Source of the DNA: Vesta saturnalis
Taxonomy: Eukaryota; Arthropoda; Insecta; Coleoptera; Lampyridae
Assembly: GCA_036346205.1 (NCBI GenBank)
Contig: JARFJB010001985.1
Location: forward strand, 281,501 to 345,500
Length of the DNA stretch: 64,000 nt
Direction: 5' to 3'
Every line of letters begins with the position of its first letter. Within the stretch, counting starts at the first letter, position 1. The translations under genes were made by a program, and so were the position numbers. Positions 48,371 to 60,021 of the stretch are shown here, one piece after another. Below the pieces are notes generated by a model, which was not told the DNA's origin, searched no databases, and worked only from the letters and a program-made list of their open reading frames with translations.

Positions 48371-49935
48371 TAGGATATACTGTAAATAGAAGTATAGTAG
48401 CTGTAAATAAAGTTGTATTGGTGTATATATTGACGTCAATCAGATGAAGAACTGACGGTAGCGCATGGTTCTTGGTTCAAAGGTTTGCCGTTAATGAAGT
48501 TTGTGTAAAGATACCTTAAAGAAGTCATTGGTTTACGTCAATCAAATACCAAAAGGTCCATTGAAGTACCGTTGTGGAAAAGAAAAGGAAGTTCAATTGA
48601 TTATGTTGATACTTTGTGAGAGTAACTATATATTTTTCTGAATTTACATTTGGTCACGTTAAACAAATATTTGCTTGTGCTTATTAAGACGGATGAATAT
48701 GCCTTTATTTATTTAAGTAACGTCTAGATTTCAAATTTACGTAAAAAGCGTGTTTATGCGTAAATCGATTATTTCATATGGTGTTTAGCGGTATTTTATG
48801 TTGATTCCGATAGATAAAGTTACGCATTACCGTTTGTTAAATTTAGGTATTCCACGAAATTAATATTGTGCCGTTTTATTTTTGGGGTAATTTAAAGATT
48901 TAAGATATATAAGGTAACCTCCATCTTTCCCGCAATGTTCGTATTACTACTTTATTCAAAATTTAAAAGTTTAGAAGTTTTGGATTGACCGGTTTATTGG
49001 TTTTACAGAAATTGTTGATTTGCATAACTTTATGATGCCAACTTATTAGTTCCTTTATTGTTTAACTCAAGTTATAATGTAATACTATGCGAGTGAATTA
49101 GTCATTTTGATCTGGTTAATATAATTTCATTTGAGTATGAGTCTTAATAGATTTTCCACAAAGTTAAGCCATTTGTTTTATTTGTTACGGCGTAACTGTG
49201 TATTTTTCGCAATACTGACTTTTAGTAAATTTTAAGAATTTATACTATTCGATCGCGTTTAGTTTTGTTGTGACGTATCATCCGTTTTAAATTGAATAAT
49301 TAATTACCTTATTTATCAGGTATTTTTGGTTATTTGAGCAAGTTTGACATTGAAGTCTATCAAAATGGTTAATACGTTTTGAGTTTTATTATCGCCATTT
49401 GGCGAATTTTAGATAAACCTTAGGATTTTATTGAAGCTTACGTAAACTTTTCGTAGAATTTTTGGAGTAGAGGTGAGTGCTTTATTTTGAGTGAACATTT
49501 TGGTTTCCTGCTAGATCTATTTCATGAAGCTTTCCCGCTATAAATGTATCTAATAGTTGGCGCCTTTGTGACCTTTTATCCCGATTTTGACGTTATGGAG
49601 TTGTGACGAGTGCACATTTGATATATTAAGTAAGAACCCCATCCATCCCACTGAGCTATAGCGTTGCCCGCACGTTAGCTTTACGGGCTAATGTTCTAAT
49701 GTGTGTTTGATCCGTAACAATCGTAGAGCATTATCACAGAGCGCAAGGCTTTACTAAAAGTCATTATTGGGGTCATGAAATAATAGTGCCCAATTTCGAA
49801 GAAAGTTTATTATAAATCTAACATACTTTAATTTCTAAAACAATTGTCCAGTATGAATAAGTAGCTTACTATATTCAGTAAAATAAATACTACTATTATC
49901 TTTATTTGCTTATTAATACAATATTGCAAAGTTAT
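48371..49935. other. Intergenic, nothing assigned
   Basis: AT-rich sequence. A TAGCTCAGTGGG box on the minus strand (about 49647-49658) matches a tRNA box A, but no acceptable box B follows, so no SINE or tRNA is called. Confidence 0.4.
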
Positions 49936-50915
49936 TGTGTACATTTACATTTGTCTGTACAGTTTCTCCTTCCTTTACATAACCTCCAATGGCTCTTTCC
50001 ATCTTATCTCCTCTCACCTAAAATGCCTTATTCTTTTCCATATTTCTTCCATCCAATCCGCTTTTTCCTCTAGTATCTCTTATACCCCCCTCTCTTCTTC
50101 CTTTAACTCCCTGCATTCTTTCAACATATGATTAATCGTCTCCATCTCTGCCCGTACAATCCAAGTTTTCTATGTTCAATCGTCGTCCCTTCTCCAGTAT
50201 TTGTTTCCCCTTTCATCGTTTCCACATCTAAATCTCGCTATCATTTTCTTTCTTCCATTCCTTCCTTCCCCATGCAGATATCCCGGTATCCCTTGTTCCT
50301 TAATGTTCCTATAGTTTACATTGTATTTTCCTTCATTCACCTTTGTCCACCTTTTTTGCTTTTGCACATCACTGTCCCTTCTAAATATGTCCGCTCTCAG
50401 GCTCATTTCTTCGCTTGTTAGTCTCTCCACTTCTTCTTTCGCATTCCCGTTTCTTTCATAATATTCTTTTCTGGCTTCTCGTTCATATTTTATTTTTCCT
50501 TTTTTTATTTCTTTCCAGCATTCTTGAAGAATTTTTCACTCCGGTCTTTTACGCATTTCTTCCTCGCATTTTATTGTTCTTTTGCCGCCTCCACCCTTAT
50601 TTTGTCTTCTTGCACCTCCTCTCTGATAATGTGTCCCGGTGTTTCTCTATCCACCCCCTGTACACACTTTCAGTATTTTTCTTGCAGTCCCCTTATCTCT
50701 TTATACTCTTTCTACCCCAACACTACCGCCCCGTACAACACCACACTTTTTATTAATTTCTCAAATAATAGTTTTCTTTTCCTTAAGTCCATTTCGAACA
50801 GTGTTTCTCCTACACTCCACACTTGTCCTATTAATTTATTTCGTTTTCTCACTCGTTCCCCATCTTTGTTGTATTGTCTCATCGTGTATTCCAGGTTGGT
50901 GAATTATTTTACCTG

Positions 50916-51714
50916 CTACATCTCCTCTTCTCTCCTTTTCCACTCCTCCTTTATCCTTTTTCCTCCCCCTTCTCGCAGTACCATCACTTTAGTTTTGTTC
51001 TCATTTACTTCTAGACCTTTTCTTTTCAAATATCCGTCCACCTTTTTTAACATCATTTCTTGTTCTTCCTTTGCTATTAGCACTATGTCATCTGCGTATG
51101 TCAGTGACCACACTTTCCTGTTCCCCATCACCAGGCCTCCTTGTTGTTGCCCCTTAATGTCCAGGTCTCCAGTGTATACTGCGAACAGGATTGGGACCAG
51201 TGCGCATACTTGCCTCAGTCCCTTACTTGTTATAAATCTTTTACTTAGTTCCCCATTTACCCTCACCCTGTCCCTCGTTTCTTCATTTATTTGTTTCATC
51301 CTTTCCATTAGACTTTCGCTTATCTTTATTTTTGTCAAGTATCCCACAGCTTTTGCCTGTTCACCCTATGAAATGCCGCTGTTAGGTCTACGAATATCGC
51401 CACCATTTCCCCTTTTTCTTTTCCATTTCCTTATTAGCCATGTGTTTCAGTATGTATACATTGTCTATCGTTCTTCTTCCTCTCCTGAATTCTGCCTGTC
51501 CATCTGGTACCAGCTTCTTCTCTTCTACTTCCTTCTTGAGATTTCCTTCTAGTATGGTAGCATATATTTTATAGGCCGTGTTCAGTAATGTGATTCCTCT
51601 ATAATTTTTTACTTGTTTTTTGTCTCCTTTTTTGTGTACTGGGCAGATATGTCTTTTTCTCCACCTCTCTGGGAATCCTTCCCCTCTCCATGTTTTGTTT
51701 ATTATTTCCTTCAT
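50916..51714 (-). pseudogene. Reverse transcriptase region of second non-LTR element
   Basis: The upstream frame (51714-51388) reads WRKRHICPVHKKGDKKQVKN, YRGITLLNTAYKIYATIL and AEFRRGRRTIDNVYILKH, the finger and palm entry motifs of LINE reverse transcriptases. After a frame change, 51347-50916 reads ITSKGLRQVCALVPILFAVY (normally GLRQG-PLSP) and then LTYADDIVLIAKEEQEM with the catalytic YADD. GLEVNENKTKVMV is the primer-grip region. Motif A falls at the break between the two frames and is damaged. It copies element RNA at the nick made by its own endonuclease. Here it is dead through frameshift and decay. Confidence 0.88.
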
Positions 51715-52839
51715 CCTTTTTGCTACCTTTTCTCCTCCATATATTTACACCTCGCCTTGTATCCCAACTTCCCTTGCAGTTTTACCTTTTTTCACCTTCT
51801 GAATGGCTACTATTGCTTCTTCCTCTTTTATTCCTTCGCCTTCTTCATGTGTTTCGTATATTTTATTACTTTCTCTTACTTCACCTTCCTGTATTTGCTT
51901 CCCCTCCACTAGTTTCCTGAAGTGTCTCCCCCATTCGTTTATTTGTATTCCCGTGTGTGTCCGTCTTTTCCTGTTTTCTTTCTTTAAATATTTCCGTATG
52001 TTTTCTTCCGTTTTTATATCCTTAATCTGATCTTCCTGTTTGTTTTTGTTTTCTTCCTTTTTACTCTCGCATGTTTTGTTGTATATCCTTACTGCTTCTT
52101 TATATTTCTCTTTTCCTACTTTCTGTTTCTTCTAGTGTCTTAGTGTTCTTCTTGCTTTTCTCTGGGCCTCCTTGCATTCTCGGTCCCACCATCTCTTCCA
52201 ACCCCTTTTCTCCCCTTCCATCTTCTAAACCTTGCTTTCTCCGTTGCTTCCTCAATTCTCTCTCTCATTTCTTGTACTCCTTTACCTTCCCTATTGTTTT
52301 ACCCATGTTCTCTTTGTAGCGCTTTATATTCTCTTCTGTCCATATCTTCTTGGTTACGACTTCCTGTTCTTTTCTCCTCTCCTTTCTTTCTATCCCATCC
52401 ATTATCTCATTTCTTCCACACTTTCTTGTACTACTTTACCTTCCCATATTGTTTTTCCCATATTCTCTTTGTACCTTTTTATACACTCTTCTGTCCATAT
52501 CTTCTTGGTTATGAATTCCTGTTATTTTCTCTTCTCCTTTCTTTCTATCCCATCCATTATCAGTTTCAAGGGCTGATGGTCCGATTCGGCCCTCTCCTCT
52601 CGCCTACCCTAAATGTCTTCCACAGCCTCTGCATTCGTTATTAAATAGTGTATTATTGATTCTCGCCTGGCCCCTATGTACGTGTACTCCCCCCACCTCT
52701 TTCTTCTCTATTCCTATTCACTATTTCCCACCCCCTTTTTTGCACACTTCTAACAGTTCTTTTTCTTCCATATTTAACACTTTATCCTTTGTCTGTGTTT
52801 TTCCCGTTCCTCTCTTTTCTTGTATTCCCCCTATTCCCC

Positions 52840-53245
52840 TATTCTCGCGTTAAAATCCCCTCCTATTATTATCATACCTTCACCCCCTCTCTTCTAACAA
52901 TTACACTAAGTTTTCTCTTGTCTCTTTCATCTTTTTACTGTATACCGTCACTATATTTATTTTTTTGGTACTGTATATTTCTTTCTATAATATCTCTTCT
53001 TTGTTGCACTTTTTATTCTTCTATTTCCAACCATTTTCTTTTTATTCCTACTCTCATCCCCCCTTTACCCTTCCTTTTGTGTTGTTCCTTTCCTCGGACT
53101 GCACCACCCCTGAGAATTCACTTGGCATTTCCCTTTCCCACCACTCCCGTTCTTTTTCTTCTAACCATGTCTCTTGTAATCCCATCACGTCGTGCTCCCT
53201 AACAAACTCCCAGAAATCTTGATCTGTATTGCTTAATCTCGCCAC
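52840..53245 (-). pseudogene. Endonuclease region of second non-LTR element
   Basis: The minus strand reads WNVARLSNTDQDFWEF, HDVMGLQETWLEEKE (catalytic Asn and Glu positions of the APE-type endonuclease) and then, after frame changes, IIIGGDFNARIG (about 52846-52884, catalytic Asp-Asn). The C-terminal SDH motif was not found. It is highly degraded between the motifs. Confidence 0.75.
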
Positions 53246-53667
53246 ATTCCAGAACAGTATCTTTAAGTTCGCTTATCCCATCTAGTATTATTCCCCTACT
53301 TTCCATTTGTTCTCTTTGTCCTTCTTTTCCATTTCCTTTACTCGTTTTCCCGTTACTCTGCCGATTCGTCATCCTCTTTTCTCTCTCACGGTTTATCACC
53401 ATCACTTTTCTAACTTTTACTCTTACATTTAGTTTCCCTTCCATAATCGCCTGTAATCTTTCATGTGGTTCTTTGCTTCTCCACTCCTTTATTACAGTAA
53501 AATTAATACTTAGTTGGTAAATGAATAAGTTTCTTTACAGTAGTTTCTGACCTCACAAATTAGTCTTTGTACGTTTAATAAAAATATGTTCAGTTATCAT
53601 ATACGTAGATCGTTGTTTATCTCGAAAAGCCTTTTGATGATTAGTTACTAATTTTATTAATTCTATT

Positions 53668-53887
53668 TTAATTAAGATTTTCATACAACATTTTTCCCAA
53701 TTGAGTTTGAAAAATGCTAACAGTCACGTAAGGGCGATTATCATTATTTGTATGGGAAAACATTGTAGAAATTGTGACAGGTTGTTTATAAAATTCATGT
53801 ACAGTTTTTAACCAAAAGTTCCATTGTATACTATCAGTCTGTAGATGTTCATCAGTAGGAGTAAAGCGACCGAAAGACTTCCTCCCT
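53668..53887 (-). pseudogene. Start of gypsy pol (protease N-terminus), truncated
   Basis: Downstream of the Gag stop the minus strand reads NNDNRPYVTVSIFQ (about 53700-53735). This resembles the sequence just before the protease active site in insect gypsy elements ('DNRPYV.V...LLDSGA'). The element is cut before the DSG triad. Everything beyond (protease core, reverse transcriptase, integrase) is missing. Confidence 0.5.
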
Positions 53888-55375
53888 TTACAAGTTTTTT
53901 GGGTTACAACGAGGACATTTTGAAAAGTAGGCATCGGGATATCCACAAACGAAACAGAAAACTTTCTTTTCTTCGGAAAGGCAGGTTCTGAACGTATGCC
54001 CTTTGTCTTGGCAGTTCCAGCAGACTAATTCCGGGTTGACTTTTAGCGGGGTAAGAATTTTTAGGTCCTGACACGTTAGTTTTTGGAGATGCTACTTTGG
54101 TCGCGCAAACCTCAGTTTTTTTAGAACTCGTAGCAGGTTTGTACATTAAATCTGGTTCTAATTGAATGTAGCTGGCAATAGAAGGGTTGCGGTAGCGGGC
54201 GTTTTGTAGTTTTGTTTCCTCTAACCTTTTGCACAAAGAAATTAATTGGTCAAAAGAAATAATATTGGTTAAAGCTAACTGAGTCGCATAATAAGGTTGT
54301 AGATTGCGAAGAATATACCTAAGTTGTTTGTCTTCCGTAGGATGTTCCTGTAATCTATCAAATAAGTTAACCATAGCGGCTATGAAAATTGTAGGCCTCT
54401 CATCTGAACCTTGCTTACGACGTTTAATCTCATCCCACAATACCTCATCGAAATCAATTGGGAGGAAATCTGAGCGGAGTTTATTCACTAACTGTTCCCA
54501 AGTATTAACTCGGTTACGAATTGCCCTAAACCAAACTAAACCTGATCCCGAAAATAAATCAACTGCACTATCGAAAAGTTGTGAGGTTGAAACGTTTCGA
54601 GCAACTCGCAGCTCCTCGACTCTTTGTAAAATGAATTAACACCAGTTACGGATGTATCGCCAGTAAAAGTTAAATTCCACTTGCACACTGGAATTGACTT
54701 AACAGCATCCGATCTATAATAAATATTATGCGGAAATTGCATACGATCTAGTTCTTGCCGCAAATTATGAAGGTCAGGTAAGGGTGCTTCATTATGAGAA
54801 GGTGATGAACGGGTTAGGTAATCATTCTCGCCAGGAGGGTATTGTTGACTAATAGGGTCGGAAAATGATACACGTGTTCTAGCGGTAGTAGAGTTCGCGA
54901 GAGGGATTTCATTTTGTAAGTAATCCTGAGAAATGCGAATACTATCCGGGTCACTATTATCATCAAGGTTTTCTGCCGTATTATTTAAGAGTTCAATTAC
55001 ATCAAGGCATTCTGAACATATTTTGGTATGTTCTTGTTGAAGATTATCATCAGAGGGTTCTAATCTGTTTAAACGAGTAAAAATATGGGATAGTCTGGTA
55101 TTTAACTTACTGTATTCAGAAATATCCGGAGACTGAATATAATTATTTACTAACGACCCTAATTCACTCACTTTTTTGTCGCAAACATCGAGTTCTAGTG
55201 TTATATCAAAGACAATGGGTGTATAAGATGCAATTAAAGAAACATTAATTTTTTCTAGTGCAATTTTAGCACGAAGGGATCTACGTTTTGCATCGACATT
55301 CATACCCTCGGGATTAATATTTCTCCACCGAAGTTCATAAGATAATTCATCCGCTCTTAACGCGTTAACATTCAT
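53888..55375 (-). pseudogene. gag: Ty3/gypsy gag, near complete with one frameshift
   Basis: ATG at 55375 (MNVNALRADELSYELRWRNI) to TAA at 53888, about 490 codons. Gag is the structural protein that packages element RNA. The N-terminal half is mostly helical and acidic. The capsid motifs are LFDSAVDLFSGSGLVWFRAI, VNKLRSDFLPIDFDEVLWDE, RRKQGSDERPTIFIAAMVNL and LRYILRNLQPYYATQLAL. It ends with two zinc-binding motifs, CWNCQDKGHTFRTC (CX2CX4HX4C) and CFVCGYPDAYFSKCPRC, typical of insect gypsy Gag. One frame slip near 54631 (after VNSFYK) and another before the zinc fingers near 54040 break it. Otherwise no stops occur, so decay is recent compared with its neighbours. Pol is truncated just downstream. 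Confidence 0.85.
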
Positions 55376-55465
55376 GATGAAATTCTTAAAAAAATAAAAT
55401 GGTAAATATGTATTATTTGAATTCAAAAGAAACATTTACATCGAGATCACTCCAAAAATCGAGGC

Positions 55466-55511
55466 CTCACGTTGTTTTGCGCCACTTTATAACCATCAGT
55501 GTTGGTTATAA
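55466..55511 (-). promoter_or_regulatory. Possible primer-binding site and LTR edge
   Basis: About 100 bp upstream of the gag start the minus strand reads TGGCGCAAAACAACGTGAGG (from 55484). It begins with TGGCGC, like many retroelement primer-binding sites. Immediately before it lies a hairpin TTATAACC/GGTTATAA (55488-55511). If correct, the LTR lies above 55485. The expected terminal CA is not evident and no second LTR is present. Confidence 0.35.
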
Positions 55512-58500
55512 TAATAATGAATAATAATATGAGATATAAACGGGTAACTTATGCTGGGTTCGTGCCAATAAGCCTATCGGGAGTGTATCTCAATTTTAAT
55601 AATAATGGAAAAGCAGTAAATTTTATAACTTTACATTTATTTAATGAAGTTTGTTAACTACTGTAACACTCATGCTATCCAAATCATTATGGTAATTTTA
55701 CAATTAAGGTGCACAAAAAGAAATGAATATACGATCGTATAATCTCACATTTTTTCACCGGCTTTCTTTTTTTTTTTTTTAACTATGACAGATTAAATGG
55801 TACAGATCGTTAGTTTGTTATAAATTTATAATTAACAAGTTGAACTTAAATATTACTTGTAATTTTTAAAGTGGAAAGTATGTAAAATGATAATTCAAAA
55901 CTAAGCACAGTGATCAAAAAAGCTATAAATTAAATTGAAAGTCAAACAAAACATAAAATCTTAGTTATACTGTTTGTAATTAAATTAACAAATATTTTGA
56001 TTTGCGGAATAAAATGGAGAAACACTTATCTGTAGAAGGTTCCGCTCCCAGGTGTTATCCGACATTAACTATGAAAATTCCGAAGTATATTGTCCAGTTC
56101 TTAATATATATTTTGTTATTAATTAAGTAAAATTCGTCGTTGGCCTTTCCAATGATAATCCCCTAACTACCAGCATGCTTTTCAGACAAACTTACACGAC
56201 TATTAGCATGTTTCCCAAGATTCTGGTAGCTTAGAAATTCAATATTTGGTATCAAATAAATCTGAGACGAGAAGTACGGACAAAAGCTAAAGGATTGTAA
56301 TTAGTTTTAGGTAATTAAAAAATATGTAACTTACGCCTTGTTAAGAAGACCTTTCAATCAAAATGACTTAATTAAAGTTCACCAAACTCTTAATAATCAA
56401 ATCCGCGATAATGCGAAGTAAACTTTGGTGATCGTAAACTCAACGTTTACTTTTTCAAAAAAAAACCGTCTTTGCTAAATATTTATTTAGACAACGACGG
56501 TTTTTTTTGATTCTGGTGCAAACCAAACAATTTTAGGGAAGTTAGGTATCTTCTTAATTAAGCACAAAATTTATGTTTCATTTCCCTTTCTCCTTCAGTA
56601 GCTATGTGTAGATTGACCTTCCTGAGTTGGATTTGTTCGTTAGCTCTTAATATCCATTCGTGAGTGTCTCTAAGTTCTCTTCATGCCTTATCTTTTCTGA
56701 GAAAATGGAAGTTTTCCTCCAATCCCTAGAGTACCATCGTGTAGCGGTGTGATTAACACCCAAACATACTTATATTTTGTTTGTTTCTGCATTAAGTTTC
56801 TTTTTCCTGTAGCTTTTATATGTAAGAGCATTGTGCTGTCTGATCACACAACCCTTCTCCCAACGGCCCACTGTAAAAGTTTTTGTCCGTCTCACAGATT
56901 TTATTTTCTACCATCCACATCTGAACGATTCTCTTTAATCCGCCACCCAGCAAAGCGTTTGATGAGGAACTAGGAATCCAACACATCCAGTGTTCATTAC
57001 GATGAATAATGACAAAACTTTTTGCATAAAGAACTGAAGCTTATTAATATTTCTGAACCTCAGTGTAAAATAATGTATTATTAATTTGATTAGGCCTTGG
57101 TACACGTCACTCTCCATGAACGCATATTTACATAAGATTTATCTGTAAAATTAATAATATGAGCAAATATTTTCAGTCAAAAAGTTAATGATCACAAGTG
57201 ACACGTTTTGTAATTAATGCAATATTGCCGTACTAAACCAAAAGTAAATTTGCGATAAATTAGCTTTAAAATGATTATTACATAAAAGCTAAAAAAGATT
57301 AATTGTCAACGAACTAAGCTCATCTAACGAGAATGCATTAAAAACTCAAACACAAAAAGGGTTAATTAATATAAAAATTATGTAAACAAAAAAACCAGTT
57401 AATTGTTTAACTAAATCATTATAAATAATTGAAATAACATGGCTTGACGTATACGGTATTTCTAATTTACAATCGTAAATTACGGTTAAATATTACTGAA
57501 AATATAAAGTAAAGTCTTTAATAATTTACATAATGTGACATCATGTGTAATATAAAATGTAATAACGAGCATGAAACAACATTACTGAAAAACAATTGTA
57601 ATCAAAATTTATAATTTAATTCAGAGAGTACAGAATACGAGAGAAAGAAAAGTAAATTTAGTCAAACAAAATTATTAGTTAAATCTGTACATTAAAAAGC
57701 TTAATATTAATAAAAAGATTAAGCTGAATATAATCTCATAAATGATAAAATTTTCGATTTAATTAGAATTCAGAAAAAAGGCTACTGAAGCTCACATTTT
57801 CCATTCATCTCAAAATACATATTAACCTTAAAGAGTAATTAAAATTTAACGTCAATCATAAACCTCCTCTTTGATTCTTTAAAATTAAATACAATAAAAA
57901 ACTTCTCTTGAAGTGTGTGTTATAATATTGATAATTATGCAAGTCTTTTATTCCTTGTTTTTTAAATGGTTTACTAAGATGTAAATCTGGAATCGATTTT
58001 AAGATTAGTTTTTGACTTACAAATACCTTCTGAAAACTTAAAATTGAAATATAAAAGTTCAAATGTCACATCGCTTTTCAAGTGATATTGAGCCTTTGGA
58101 AAATGTTTACCAAAACTTCTCTTTTTACGAACACTTGAGAATATATTTATTGGATATCCGTTGAATGCATTAATACAAAAAGTATTGAATTTTCTTAGTG
58201 TACACATACTCAACTTTTGAAAGGGATTCTGAGAAATCGGTTTGTTATGCGTGAATGAGAAGTTTATGACAAATTTTTCAATATCATTATGCAAGGAGAA
58301 GTAGGGAATAATTTTTATGAAATTTACATTGTACAGAAGGAGATGCAATAAAGTCAAGAAAAGGAGTTATTATTATGGGTTGTGACCTTTAAGGTCTACA
58401 CCCTTATATATATATTTTCATTTTTGTTATCGTTATATTTCGTAGAATTTTATGAAAACAAAATTGTCAGCTAACCCAAAAAACTTTATCACCTTGTACT

Positions 58501-58560
58501 GTTTGCATTTATATAATCAAATATCTGGTGGGGTACACCACACGACCTTCCAACCTACAA
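55512..58560. other. Intergenic, one strong hairpin
   Basis: AT-rich sequence with no recognised coding remnant; it may include a decayed gypsy LTR at its left edge. A 13 bp perfect inverted repeat, AAAAAAAACCGTC/GACGGTTTTTTTT, surrounds a 25-base loop at 56458-56508. Short frames at 57856-58357 (minus) show no recognised family. Confidence 0.4.
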
Positions 58561-58564
58561 AATG

Positions 58565-58925
58565 GAAATGAAAGGAAATGAAATAATTTTAATAACATTT
58601 TTTTAAGGATAACTATGCCAAATCTTTTATAAGAAGCTCATTACAAAAACAGGCAACATTGTAAAAGCAAAAACAATAATCTATGCCAAACAGACGTTTA
58701 AAACCTTATGACAGACGGGGGTTAATAGACATCTACACGCTAACTTAAAAATTAAAAGTAATGAAATCATTTTAATTATAATGTTCTTATGGTAACAATG
58801 CAACCTCTTTCGTACGTTCCTAACGAAAACAGGCAACATTGTAAAAATAAAAACAGCAATCTATGTCAGAATGACGTTTAAAACTTCATGTGAGATAGAG
58901 ATTCGAAGACATAACTTCATGTCCA
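58565..58925 (+). repeat. Diverged tandem duplication, about 180 bp
   Basis: Two consecutive units share AATGAAAT.ATTTTAAT, ACAGGCAACATTGTAAAA (58650 and 58830), AAAACA.CAATCTATG.CA and GACGTTTAAAAC, at a constant offset of about 180 bases. The similarity is obvious but well diverged. Non-coding. Confidence 0.75.
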
Positions 58926-59397
58926 GCTTCAACATTTGCAATCATATTTATTTAATTTTTACATTTATTACGCTTTACATTAAAAAACTTTGTATAGAAA
59001 ATTTATGTAAAATTAAATTTTCTTTAAACAATACGTCTACACTTTTTCTTATAGCATTAATCGTTATTCAGATACTGAAAATATTCAACTAATACATATA
59101 TTCTACCTTAAGAATTTTTTGTCGCTAAATTACGCAACATATCAAAAAATTGCACAAAACATAATTAATCGATATGCTTAAGGTCTGCATCCAGGTATTT
59201 TTATATCTTTAAAATATGCAGCGGTATTAGAAATATTTGACAAAAACCAAACAACTACCACTAATAAACCCCCCCACCCCGATGGATTTATCCCAAAATC
59301 TAATCAGCTCTAAGCTCAATGAAAACAAGCTAAAATACAAAATTTTAGGTACGTAAGTATTTTCGTTCTGGAGTAATTGTGGATACTAATATACATC
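58926..59397. other. Nothing assigned
   Basis: AT-rich sequence with a short CCCCCCACCCC tract at about 59270. No gene or repeat recognised. Confidence 0.4.
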
Positions 59398-59931
59398 CAT
59401 ACACACACACACACGCGCGCGCACGTACGCACGCACGGGCGCACGTACGCACGCACGCATGCACGCACTCACTCATTCACTCACTCACTCACTCACTCAC
59501 CATTCACGCACACACGCACACACGCACGCATGCAAACATGCACGCACGCATGCACGTACGCACGCACGCACGCGCGCGTACGCACACGCACATGCACACG
59601 CTCATGCTACGCTCACGCACACGCACACGCACACGCACACGCACACGCACACGCCCACGCACACGCACACGCACACGCACACGCACACGCACACGCACAC
59701 GCACACTCACACGCAGACGCACACGCACACGCACACGCACACGCACACGCACACACACACGCACACGCACACGCACACGCACACGCACACGCACACTCAC
59801 ACGCACACGCACACGCACAAGCACACGCACACGCACACACACGCACATGCCCACGCACACTCACACGCACACCCATACCCACACCCACACCCATACCCAC
59901 ACCCAACCCACACCCACACACACACACACAC

Positions 59932-59977
<46 letters not shown>

Positions 59978-60021
59978 TACACACATACACATACGCACAC
60001 ACACACACTCACAGGCACACA
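59398..60021 (+). repeat. CA / CACGCA / CACTCA compound array
   Basis: About 620 bases of alternating purine-pyrimidine repeats. The order is (CA)n and (CG)n start, ACGCACGT and CACTCA blocks, a long (ACGCAC)n hexamer block (about 59610-59850), CCCACACCCATA units, then pure (CA)n to 60021. All long open frames here (His-Thr, Cys-Val, Arg-Val repeats) are artefacts. Alternating CG/CA DNA is prone to Z-form and slippage. Confidence 0.92.

Larger units (their letters stand above)
49940..53450 (-). mobile_element. Second non-LTR retrotransposon with purine-rich coding strand
   Basis: A 3.5 kb stretch in which the plus strand is overwhelmingly pyrimidine and the minus strand reads as a decayed LINE. 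Order on the minus strand: a Lys/Arg/Glu-rich leader (53444-53199), endonuclease (about 53245-52840), a long degraded middle, reverse transcriptase (51714-50916), and a C-terminal region with ARFRCGNDERGNKYW (about 50225). Its coding strand is strikingly rich in AAR, GAR and AGR codons. Neither target duplication nor tail was identified. The clade is uncertain; an I/R1-group or related APE-type LINE is plausible from the motif style. Confidence 0.8.

Noticed and set aside
49600..49720. Minus-strand tRNA or SINE head (TAGCTCAGTGGG box A)
   Set aside because: No acceptable box B at tRNA spacing and no cloverleaf could be formed.
50524..51552. 342-residue plus-strand frame rich in Ser, Phe, Leu and Pro
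   Set aside because: Antisense shadow of the purine-rich LINE. The minus strand carries the YADD and other reverse transcriptase motifs.
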